12,849 bases of DNA from an uncultured Clostridium sp. (GTDB taxonomy: Bacteria > Bacillota > Clostridia > Christensenellales > CAG-138). Both the position numbers and the translations under genes were made by a program. Shown here piece after piece: positions 1-6,855 of this stretch (positions are counted from its first letter, which is position 1; each line of letters opens with the position of its first letter). Location: NCBI GenBank assembly GCA_900542285.1, contig UQNF01000048.1, positions 1 to 12,849 on the forward strand, read 5' to 3'. The notes beneath the pieces are model-generated. The model was not told the DNA's origin. It did no database searches and saw nothing but the letters and a program-made list of their open reading frames with translations.

Positions 1-66
1 GGCTCGTTATTTCTCCCAGAATTATTTTACACTAACACGGGGTACGATCGATATGCAGAGGTTTAT

Positions 67-101
67 GCAAATCAAGGGTACGCACATTATCCTGCGTGCC
101 C
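67..101 (-). terminator. Possible terminator after the phosphoglucomutase gene
   Basis: A 9-bp stem (76-84 with 93-101, one G-U pair, 8-base loop) lies about 45 bases after the phosphoglucomutase stop codon. On the minus strand it is followed by a loose T-rich stretch (TTGATTTG), not a clean T run. It could end the polysaccharide operon weakly. The remaining bases 1-66 show no gene or clear signal. Confidence 0.4.
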
Positions 102-144
102 CCGATCTGTCAATATGTTTATTGTTTTTATATGCTTTTCTCTA

Positions 145-1884
145 TCACTTCAGATATGAGGACACTATGCTGTCCGCAGCATTCAAAAGCCTTTCCAGCC
201 TTGCCTCCGCTTCGTCTGCACTGCCGGCTTTCGCCCCGATATAGAGCTTGAGCTTGGGCTCGGTGCCGCTCGGGCGGACGACTATCCATGCATCGTCCGG
301 AAGGATAAAGCGCAGAAGGTTTGATTTTGGAAGCTCAAGTTCCGTGCTTTCGCCGGTGGTTCGGTCGTTTCTCACGCCCGATTCGTAATCCTCAAAGCAA
401 AGCACGCTCTCTCCGCCGAATTCGCAGGGCGGATTAATCCTGAGCGAGCTAATTGCGCCGGCGATAAGTTCCATTCCCTCCTTGCCCTTTAGTGTGTAGG
501 ACTTCGTTCTTTCGACATAGAAGCCATATTCCGCATAGATATCCTGAAGAACATCGTAAAGGGTCTTGCCCTCGGCGGCGTTATAATAGACAGCCGCTTC
601 GGCGGCAAGCATTGAGGCGCAGACGGCATCCTTATCACGGACGAAGCTCCCTGCAAGGAATCCATAGCTTTCTTCAAAGCCGAAGAGGAATTCATTGTCA
701 CCGCTTGCCTGCGCGCGGTCGATAAGCTCGCCGATGAAGCGGAAACCCGTCAGCACATTGCGAAGCTCAACGCCGTAACGCCTGCAGACGGCATCAGCCA
801 GAGATGTGCTTACTATGGACTTGACGACAAGACCGTTATCCGGAAGCGTTCCGTTCTGCTGTCTTGCACTCAGGATGTAGCGCAGGAGAATGCAGGCGAT
901 CTGGTTCCCTGTCAGCACCCTGAATCTGCCGTCGTCGGTCCTTACCGCCACGCCAAGCCTATCTGAATCGGGGTCGGTCGCAAGCAGAAGGTTTGCGTCC
1001 ACCCTGTCCGCAAGCTCCATTGCGAGGGTGAATGCGTTCGCATCCTCGGGATTGGGGGCTTTTACGGTCGGGAAGCTGCCGTCCGGCTGCTCCTGCTCCG
1101 GCACGACATGGCATTTCGTTATGCCCATGCGGCGAAGGACCTCCGTGACCGGAACGAGGCCGCTTCCGTGGAGCGGAGTATAGACGATGGACAATTCCCC
1201 GCCATGCTCGCGCACGAAATCGGGCCTTATTATGAGGCTCATCGTCTTCTTATAGTACACCTCGTCAAGCTCGCTGCCTATCATAACGATTAGCCCCTTT
1301 GCCACGGCGGTATCGAAGTCCATGGGCTTTACGGAGAAATAGTCGATTTTCCTGATGCTTTCGAGTATAGCGTCCGCCTGACGGGGGCCTGCCTGACCGC
1401 CATACGACCAATAGACCTTATAGCCGTTATACTCGGGCGGATTATGGCTTGCGGTTATGACGACGCCTGCGATGCAGTTCAGCTCCCTTACCGCAAAGGA
1501 GAGCTGCGGAACGCTGTGGAGCGTTGAATACAGGTAGCATTTGATGCCGAAGCCCGCTATGGTCGCAGCGGTCTCAAAGGCAAACTCCCTTGAAAAATGC
1601 CTGGAATCATAGGCGATCGCCACGCCGTGCTCCTGCGAGCTCTTATACATCAACAGATACTTGGCGAGTCCTGCGCTTGCACGGCGCACGACGAATCTGT
1701 TCATTCGGTTGGTGCCTGCGCCGATGACTCCCCGAAGTCCGGCCGTTCCGAAAGCCAGCTCCGTATAGAAGCTGTCCTCCATCCTCTTGGGGTCGTCCGC
1801 CATGCTCATAAGCTCTTCATGCAGTTCGGCATCCTCTGCCGTGTTTTCGAGCCAGCGGTCATATTCTGACCTGTAATCCGTCAT
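145..1884 (-). CDS. pgcA: Phosphoglucomutase/phosphomannomutase, PgcA type
   Basis: A cytoplasmic alpha-D-phosphohexomutase that interconverts hexose-6-phosphate and hexose-1-phosphate, feeding nucleotide-sugar synthesis for surface polysaccharide. It has 579 residues, about the length of the Bacillus PgcA-type enzyme. All four family motifs are visible: the phosphoserine loop TASHNP (Ser146), the metal loop DPDSDR (Asp304, Asp306, Asp308), the sugar-specificity loop GFEESYG (402-408) and the phosphate-binding loop RPSGTEPK (537-544). The ATG start has an AGAAAGGAT Shine-Dalgarno site a few bases upstream. It is the last gene of the minus-strand operon, 70 bp after the second tyrosine kinase. 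No convincing promoter is seen in that gap, so co-transcription is inferred. Glucose versus mannose preference cannot be read from the sequence with confidence. Confidence 0.95.
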   Translation of the reverse strand: MTDYRSEYDRWLENTAEDAELHEELMSMADDPKRMEDSFYTELAFGTAGLRGVIGAGTNRMNRFVVRRASAGLAKYLLMYKSSQEHGVAIAYDSRHFSREFAFETAATIAGFGIKCYLYSTLHSVPQLSFAVRELNCIAGVVITASHNPPEYNGYKVYWSYGGQAGPRQADAILESIRKIDYFSVKPMDFDTAVAKGLIVMIGSELDEVYYKKTMSLIIRPDFVREHGGELSIVYTPLHGSGLVPVTEVLRRMGITKCHVVPEQEQPDGSFPTVKAPNPEDANAFTLAMELADRVDANLLLATDPDSDRLGVAVRTDDGRFRVLTGNQIACILLRYILSARQQNGTLPDNGLVVKSIVSTSLADAVCRRYGVELRNVLTGFRFIGELIDRAQASGDNEFLFGFEESYGFLAGSFVRDKDAVCASMLAAEAAVYYNAAEGKTLYDVLQDIYAEYGFYVERTKSYTLKGKEGMELIAGAISSLRINPPCEFGGESVLCFEDYESGVRNDRTTGESTELELPKSNLLRFILPDDAWIVVRPSGTEPKLKLYIGAKAGSADEAEARLERLLNAADSIVSSYLK

Positions 1885-1954
1885 ATGTTCTATCCTTTCT
1901 GCTTGGATGCAATGTTTTCCGATTCAGATCCTTCCCATAAAGGAGCTGCACGGT

Positions 1955-3466
1955 TCAATTTCTGACCTTGGAATATGCGCCGTATTTTCCGTATTGCCCG
2001 CCGTACTTTCCGTATGCGCCGCCGTACTTGCCATAAGCGGAGCCCATGCCTGAGCTGCTCGCATTATTGAGCACATAGCCTATGTAGCGGACGTTGATAT
2101 TGGCAAGGTTGTTCATGCCGTCGATTATCTGGTTCTTCCTGGTGTATTCCTGGCAAACGACATAGACGGCGCAGTCAGCTATATTGGTCAGAGCCTGAGC
2201 GTCCGCCATTATTGCACATGGCGGAGAATCGAGCACGACATATTCATAACGCTTTCTCAGCTCATGAATGAGGGTGTGCATACGCCTGGTGCGGAGCAGC
2301 TCCGCCGCGTTATTGCTGTTCCTCACGCCGTTGATGACGTCCAAATACTCGTTTTTCGTGCCGATGATGTCATCTATACCCGCGTCACCGAGCAGGTAAT
2401 CAACAAGGCCCTTTTCACAAAGCCCCGAATAGCCGCCGATAACGGAGGGCTTTCTGATATCGCAGTCCACAAGGATGACCCTTCTCCCCTTTTCCGCAAG
2501 GGCGAGGGCGATATTGACCGACACGGTCGTTTTACCCTCTCCAGGGACGGAGGAGGCGACGAGCACTACCTGCTCATTGTTTTCTTTCATAGACTTTTCT
2601 ATTCTGGTGCGTATCAGCCTGACCGCATCGATGAAGTTTTTGGAGGTGTTCTCATTCTCGATGGAGGTAAACTCCCTGCGCCTCCCATGCTTGACCGCGC
2701 GTTCAAACGGTATGCTCCCTATGCAGCGCAGGCTGAATACCGACCTTAAATCGTTGGTATTTCTTATTGTCTTGCGCGTCAGCGCGAGGAATAACGCCAG
2801 TATCAGGCATACAGCCAGCGCAGTCAAAAGCCCCATTTTGATGCAGGAAGCATATGCTATCGTATTTATGGGTTCGGTTGGCAGCTGAGGCTCGCTGATT
2901 AAGTTCAGGCTGGTGTTGCCTACGACGAACAGCGCAACGTCGGGATAGACCTTAATAACGGATTTCAGCACCTTATAGGCACTGTCAGGATCGCCGGACG
3001 TGGTCTCGATGGTGAAAAGCGCTGTCGATCCCTCGACATAAGCGTTGATGCTTGCAGGCAGGCTCTTAACGCCCAGATCCTCGCAGACGAGCGTTCCCAA
3101 AATGCCGCTTCTGAGTATCGCCGGGAAGGTCCTTGACAGCTGCTCCGCCGTGCCCTGCGAATAGTATGCCCCATTCGCCCCCGTGATGCCGACGACATTG
3201 ACCGTGAATGTGGCCTTGGCCTTGTAGATGGGATAATAGCTGCGCTTTGCCCTGATGCAGAGGAATGCGCACAGCACGGCGGCTATCAGAATGAAGAGCC
3301 ACCAATTTGATATGAATGCACGCAGGGTATCCTTGACTATCTGCGTGAAGTCTATCCTGGCGGAGTCACCGTTTTGGCTGATATCGTTATGCGTTCCGTA
3401 CGATGCGGAGCGCGGTGCGGCGCCGTATTCGCTATGCCCCGAAGATCTCCTTGTCTCGTCCGCCAT
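1955..3466 (-). CDS. Wzz/CpsC-CpsD-type fusion: polysaccharide copolymerase and BY-kinase, canonical copy
   Basis: A 503-residue membrane protein joining a Wzz chain-length domain to a bacterial tyrosine kinase (BY-kinase). Residues 1-45 are polar. A first membrane segment lies near 53-70, an extracytoplasmic Wzz part runs to about 205, and a second membrane segment near 211-233 follows a proline-containing stretch. The cytoplasmic kinase has Walker A SSVPGEGKTT (Lys312), Walker A' VDCDIRKP (Asp334, Asp336, Arg338) and Walker B VVLDSPP (Asp413). The oligomerisation helix reads DxxRxxR where ExxRxxR is usual. The C-terminus is a Tyr/Gly tail of YGKYGG type with seven tyrosines (478, 481, 485, 488, 492, 495, 498), the expected autophosphorylation cluster. 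Its ATG shares one base with the TAA of the preceding kinase gene (TAATG), so translational coupling is likely. The ribosome site GAGGTG lies inside the upstream coding end. It probably controls polymer length by cycling phosphorylation. Confidence 0.93.
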   Translation of the reverse strand: MADETRRSSGHSEYGAAPRSASYGTHNDISQNGDSARIDFTQIVKDTLRAFISNWWLFILIAAVLCAFLCIRAKRSYYPIYKAKATFTVNVVGITGANGAYYSQGTAEQLSRTFPAILRSGILGTLVCEDLGVKSLPASINAYVEGSTALFTIETTSGDPDSAYKVLKSVIKVYPDVALFVVGNTSLNLISEPQLPTEPINTIAYASCIKMGLLTALAVCLILALFLALTRKTIRNTNDLRSVFSLRCIGSIPFERAVKHGRRREFTSIENENTSKNFIDAVRLIRTRIEKSMKENNEQVVLVASSVPGEGKTTVSVNIALALAEKGRRVILVDCDIRKPSVIGGYSGLCEKGLVDYLLGDAGIDDIIGTKNEYLDVINGVRNSNNAAELLRTRRMHTLIHELRKRYEYVVLDSPPCAIMADAQALTNIADCAVYVVCQEYTRKNQIIDGMNNLANINVRYIGYVLNNASSSGMGSAYGKYGGAYGKYGGQYGKYGAYSKVRN

Positions 3467-5058
3467 TACTCCTTCACCTCCTCATCCACGGTCTCTGCGG
3501 CACGGAAGGAGCTGCTCCTGTCCCCGCCGGCGGATGCGTCATTTCCATAGCCATAGCCATAGCCGTAGCCATAACCGTAACCGTAGCCATAGCCGTAACC
3601 GTAACGCTTGCGGCTCGAACGCCTGCGGCCGACATCATATGAAGCATTATAGCCTCCGTGCACGGCATTGGCAGCCGAATCGAGCAGGGCTATGCGCCTG
3701 ACATCGTTGAATACGCAGCCTATGACCTTGATGCCGCTCCTCTCCAGGGTCTCTATGGCGTCGTTTATCCTGGCGGCAGTCGCGGTATTCTGCTTTATCA
3801 CCATCAGTGCTGCATCGCAAAGCTCTGCAAGGCTCTCGGCATCGCTTGAATACGCTATTGGCGGAGTGTCGATGATAATGTAATCAAAATGCTTCCTTGC
3901 CGCATCCATGAACTCCGCCATATTGGAGGAGCCGATGACCTCCGTTGAGTTGGGTATGGGGAGCTTACAGATTAGAAGGCTCATCAACGGCGCGCCGTCC
4001 GCATGGGGCAGGCGGTCTATCGGCATGGGGTCGAACAGGTATTCGCCGATCGACATTTTGGAGTCGATGCTTATGCCCAGCATCTTTTCTATGGCAGGCT
4101 CCATCATATCGCCCTCGATGAGCAGCACGCGCTTGTTGTTGTAGGTGAGCATCAGCGCAAGATTGACCGCAATGGTCGACTTGCCCTCGTTATCGAGAAC
4201 GCTTCCGACCATCAGGACCTTGTGGCGGCCCTTTTCCATGAGGTATTCGACCCTCGTGCGGAGCAGGCGGAAGGTCTCCGAATAGCCGAAGCTCGTCGTC
4301 GGATCGTTTATCAGAATATTCCTTTTAACCTTGCGCCTGAGAAGAGAACGCAAAGTGAACTTAGATTTTTCGTGTCCGAGCGTGGACAGTCTGTCGCAGT
4401 CTATCCTGTTCCTGACGTCCTCGTCGTTTTTGACCTTGTCGTTCATCGCTGAAAACAACACTATCAAAGCGATAAGCCCTATTGCGGTCAGGAGCATACT
4501 CTTTTTCATCGCACTTGTGCGCTGCATGGGATGCGCCGGAGCTTTCGGAACTGCCGGGCGCATGAGAAGATCCATCGCGGCATTGGAAATGACCGAATCG
4601 GTGATGATATGGTGGTTGTCGATTATGGCGTTTATCATGCGAAACGTCAGCGACGGAGAGTTTGATGTGACTGTCAGCGAAAGAATATTGGTATCCTCGA
4701 GAAGAGTTGAGCTTACCGTTCCCGGAAAGCTGTCAATGCCGAGCTTTGCGCAGACGGTTTCCATCAGCGCATCGCTGTCGAGCACATATTTGAACGATTC
4801 CGCAAGCCCCCTTGCGGTATTTAGGTTGGTAAAGACGTTCGTCGAGACCGTACCCTTGGTGGTGACGACAAAGGTCGCCGTAGATGTATAATCAGGCTCA
4901 TAGGTCTCCGTAACGACGACATAGGAAACCATTGCCGATATCAGCACGCCGATAACGACCACCCACCAGCAGCGCAGCAGGTCAAATATTGCAATTTCCG
5001 GAACGAGCGAAAACCTTTTCGCTCCGCCTCCCGCCTTGTTAGGTGTAAACTTTGGCAT
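3466..5058 (-). CDS. Wzz-BY-kinase fusion with altered Walker A' and a (Tyr-Gly)10 tail
   Basis: A second Wzz-kinase fusion of 530 residues. The ATG at 5058 is preferred because GGAGGA sits just upstream; the longer TTG version at 5070 would start inside that ribosome site. Membrane segments lie near residues 30-50 and 185-210, flanking an extracytoplasmic Wzz domain with a proline-rich stretch before the second segment. The kinase part has ETFRLLRTR (a good ExxRxxR helix), Walker A SVLDNEGKST (Lys293, without the usual proline) and Walker B IIIDTPP (Asp397). Walker A' reads IEGDMMEP (315-321), so the first catalytic Asp is Glu315 and the usual Arg is Met319. The tail is Arg followed by ten Tyr-Gly units (tyrosines 486-504) and an acidic end. 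It may be a weak kinase or a partner/substrate of the next gene product. The altered motif is seen; loss of activity is inferred. Confidence 0.93.
   Translation of the reverse strand: MPKFTPNKAGGGAKRFSLVPEIAIFDLLRCWWVVVIGVLISAMVSYVVVTETYEPDYTSTATFVVTTKGTVSTNVFTNLNTARGLAESFKYVLDSDALMETVCAKLGIDSFPGTVSSTLLEDTNILSLTVTSNSPSLTFRMINAIIDNHHIITDSVISNAAMDLLMRPAVPKAPAHPMQRTSAMKKSMLLTAIGLIALIVLFSAMNDKVKNDEDVRNRIDCDRLSTLGHEKSKFTLRSLLRRKVKRNILINDPTTSFGYSETFRLLRTRVEYLMEKGRHKVLMVGSVLDNEGKSTIAVNLALMLTYNNKRVLLIEGDMMEPAIEKMLGISIDSKMSIGEYLFDPMPIDRLPHADGAPLMSLLICKLPIPNSTEVIGSSNMAEFMDAARKHFDYIIIDTPPIAYSSDAESLAELCDAALMVIKQNTATAARINDAIETLERSGIKVIGCVFNDVRRIALLDSAANAVHGGYNASYDVGRRRSSRKRYGYGYGYGYGYGYGYGYGYGNDASAGGDRSSSFRAAETVDEEVKE
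3544..3603 (-). repeat. Ten tandem hexanucleotides encoding (Tyr-Gly)10
   Basis: Sixty bases made of ten 6-base units, on the coding strand TA(T/C)GG(N), each encoding Tyr-Gly in the tail of the upstream BY-kinase. Variation is confined to third positions (TAT/TAC and GGA, GGC or GGT), so the array is perfect at protein level but not at DNA level. Gain or loss of whole units would change the number of tyrosines without breaking the frame. Confidence 0.95.
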
Positions 5059-5084
5059 TGCTTCCTCCAAAACTGCCTTCCCTA

Positions 5085-5957
5085 TTATGCATTATCGTCC
5101 AGCACATAGACGAGCAGGTCGGCAGAGCCTATATAGGTTTCATATTCCGTATAGAATACTATCTTTTGAAGCCCGGTAACGGTGGGATCAAAGCCGCTCA
5201 CATCCACCTGTATGTTCTCATAGCCGTACTGTTCGGGCGTATAGCTCTGTCCATACACGGTTATCCCCTTAAGGTAATCGAGCGGAGTTATCAGATCGCC
5301 CCGTTCGATGTAAACAAGGTAATCCGAAAGCGTTATGGAGGGCGTCATGCGCTGCTCGGTATTGGTTCTGTCGTTCACGACTATCTCCGTCTGAAAGCTC
5401 GCGGCGTCTCCAAAGCTGTTAATGACCCTGAATTCGACCAGATGCGTGCCTATCGAGGTCAGGAAATCGTTTGAATCCACCAGCGTCATGCTGACCTTGC
5501 CGCTGATATCGCCGTCGATACAGTCATAGGCGCGTATAAAGCCAAGGGGATTGATGGCGGAGGTATAGCGGAACCCCAGCCTGTCCTTTATCTCAAACCG
5601 GGGCGAGGTATAATCGGTAAAATACAGCGTTCTTGAGACCGTAGCGGCATGGTTTGCGGAATCGAACACGGCATAGGTGATGATGCTCTTGCCCTTATCG
5701 ACAAACTGGGATATGCTCTCTATCAAAACTCTGTCGGTCAGATCTCCGTCCTCCGCATCCATGGCGGACACGCCGATCAGCAGCTCCTCCCGGGAAGCGT
5801 TGACGCTGACATGTATCTCGTCCGATGTGAGGGATATAACCGGAGGGCTGTCCGCATTTCTGACCTCATCGAACAATAAGTATAAAAAGAACGCCAGCGA
5901 CGCCGCAAACAGCAGCGCAGCTGAGATAGTCAAGAGGATCTTGGTGTTTCTGTTCAT
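5085..5957 (-). CDS. Single-pass membrane protein with Ig-like (DUF5011/Big_3-like) ectodomains
   Basis: First gene of the polysaccharide operon; 290 residues from the ATG at 5957. That start has GGGGA six bases upstream and puts a short positive N-terminus before the membrane segment. A TTG at 5978 would add seven residues and has a tight AGGA site, so it is possible but less likely. Residues 7-29 form one hydrophobic segment; the rest should be outside the cell. Two repeats resemble DUF5011/HYR-like beta-sandwiches, with DAEDGDLTDRV at 67-77 and CIDGDISGKV at 146-155. The last part (about 205-286, with VSGFDPTVTGLQKIVFY) resembles a group 3 bacterial Ig-like domain. It lies 26 bp before the first kinase gene. 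A role as an extracytoplasmic partner of the Wzz proteins is inferred from position only. The domain assignment is by eye. Confidence 0.8.
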   Translation of the reverse strand: MNRNTKILLTISAALLFAASLAFFLYLLFDEVRNADSPPVISLTSDEIHVSVNASREELLIGVSAMDAEDGDLTDRVLIESISQFVDKGKSIITYAVFDSANHAATVSRTLYFTDYTSPRFEIKDRLGFRYTSAINPLGFIRAYDCIDGDISGKVSMTLVDSNDFLTSIGTHLVEFRVINSFGDAASFQTEIVVNDRTNTEQRMTPSITLSDYLVYIERGDLITPLDYLKGITVYGQSYTPEQYGYENIQVDVSGFDPTVTGLQKIVFYTEYETYIGSADLLVYVLDDNA

Positions 5958-5987
5958 CTTCCGTCCCCATTCAAGCAAAAAATCCTG

Positions 5988-6011
5988 CGCAATGATTGTA
6001 TGCTCATTGCG
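5988..6011 (-). promoter_or_regulatory. Leader hairpin of the polysaccharide operon
   Basis: A perfect 8-bp stem (CGCAATGA with TCATTGCG, 8-base loop) lies almost at the predicted 5' end of the operon transcript. On the minus strand it is followed by CAGGA and then six T (5977-5982), just before the first start codon. It could stabilise the mRNA end, mask the ribosome site, or act as an attenuator. The 5-base gap before the T run is long for a normal terminator. Confidence 0.4.
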
Positions 6012-6022
6012 TGTATATTGCT

Positions 6023-6051
6023 ATTTTATCATTATATAATGGACTTGTCCA
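6023..6051 (-). promoter_or_regulatory. Sigma-A-type promoter of the polysaccharide operon
   Basis: On the minus strand, -35 TGGACA (6046-6051), a 17-base spacer and -10 TAAAAT (6023-6028). This predicts a start near 6016 and a leader of about 60 bases before the Ig-like protein gene. A TATAAT also occurs within the spacer but lacks a good -35 partner. Confidence 0.7.
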
Positions 6052-6114
6052 CAGTGAAATGCCGTATAGGCGCCAAGTTTCTTACATTTAACCCGCAAAA
6101 CCACTCCTAAACAC

Positions 6115-6140
6115 AAAAAACTGCCGTTTGGATCCGGCAG
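6115..6140 (-). terminator. Intrinsic terminator of the lipoprotein gene
   Basis: A 6-bp GC-rich stem (CTGCCG 6121-6126 with CGGCAG 6135-6140, 8-base loop) is followed on the minus strand by six T (6115-6120). It sits about 25 bases after the lipoprotein stop and separates that gene from the polysaccharide operon promoter. Confidence 0.8.
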
Positions 6141-6164
6141 CAAGGGGATAGTTCCTATATCAGC

Positions 6165-6755
6165 CTACTTCTCATTCCCTTTGACGGTCAGCGCCGAAGC
6201 GAAAAACTCCTCCTCGGTCGCCCTGTCGGTAGCATTGAACAGCAGCATGGAAGCGGCATAGTCGCTTTGACGCACGAGTACGATATTGACGCATGCTATC
6301 CTTTCTTCGGACGAATCAACATCGCTGCCAAACGGAGCGATTCCAAAATACACGAGGTAACCCTTGAACTCCTCGCCATCGTCGCTGTCAAGGCGTCTGA
6401 AATCATACACCTTTATGGTCTTGTCCTTGTTCCTGTACTGGCTGCGCAGACTGTCAATGACAGTATCCTCCGGAAGTTCCGCTATCATTGCTCCCTTTGC
6501 GTCAAGGGGCATTGACCAGTAGGTGATATTGTTGCCGCTGGGGTCGTTTTCCTTTTTGAAGGTATAGTAATTGTAGTACGCCTTGCCCATATCGGTCTCA
6601 AAGGCGAACAAATAATCCTTGGGCAGGTTAAAGGATATGAACCTGTCGCTGTAATGGTTGTTTTCATCTATCGAATACTTGCTGCAGCCCGACAAAAGCA
6701 GCATGGAAGCCGCTGCCAATACGAGCGCAGCACATTTTATCATCAGCTTTTTCAT
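6165..6755 (-). CDS. Predicted lipoprotein of unknown function
   Basis: A 196-residue protein with a classic lipoprotein signal: lysines at 2-3 and 7, a hydrophobic stretch 8-21 and the lipobox LLSGC (Cys24). It should be lipid-anchored on the outer face of the membrane. The mature part (25-196) is soluble, rich in acidic and aromatic residues, and has no motif I recognise; it may form a small alpha/beta domain of the kind found in many clostridial lipoproteins. The ATG at 6755 has GGAGG a few bases upstream. The gene has its own promoter and terminator, so it is monocistronic. It lies upstream of the polysaccharide operon in the same direction, but nothing in the sequence ties its job to that operon. 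Confidence 0.85.
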   Translation of the reverse strand: MKKLMIKCAALVLAAASMLLLSGCSKYSIDENNHYSDRFISFNLPKDYLFAFETDMGKAYYNYYTFKKENDPSGNNITYWSMPLDAKGAMIAELPEDTVIDSLRSQYRNKDKTIKVYDFRRLDSDDGEEFKGYLVYFGIAPFGSDVDSSEERIACVNIVLVRQSDYAASMLLFNATDRATEEEFFASALTVKGNEK

Positions 6756-6782
6756 CCGTTCCTCCGCATTTGGGTTTAGCCC

Positions 6783-6811
6783 ATTGTAGCATCATTCCGC
6801 ATGTTTTTCAA
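6783..6811 (-). promoter_or_regulatory. Promoter of the lipoprotein gene
   Basis: On the minus strand, -35 TTGAAA (6806-6811), 17 bases, -10 TACAAT (6783-6788). This predicts a start near 6776 and a short leader of about 20 bases containing the GGAGG ribosome site. Confidence 0.8.
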
Positions 6812-6855
6812 TAGGAGGGGTTGGAATTTTAGCATTTTGCATATAGACGGATGCG

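Noticed and set aside
53..244. Short plus-strand frame at the left edge
   Set aside because: It overlaps the end of the phosphoglucomutase gene and the hairpin at 76-101, with no ribosome site or recognisable features.
3541..3609. Possible CRISPR or intergenic microsatellite
   Set aside because: The 6-base units are contiguous, without spacers, and are in frame inside a kinase gene.
4331..4891. 186-residue plus-strand frame opposite the first BY-kinase
   Set aside because: Antisense to a clearly coding Wzz/kinase region; hydrophobic stretches mirror the membrane segments of the real gene.
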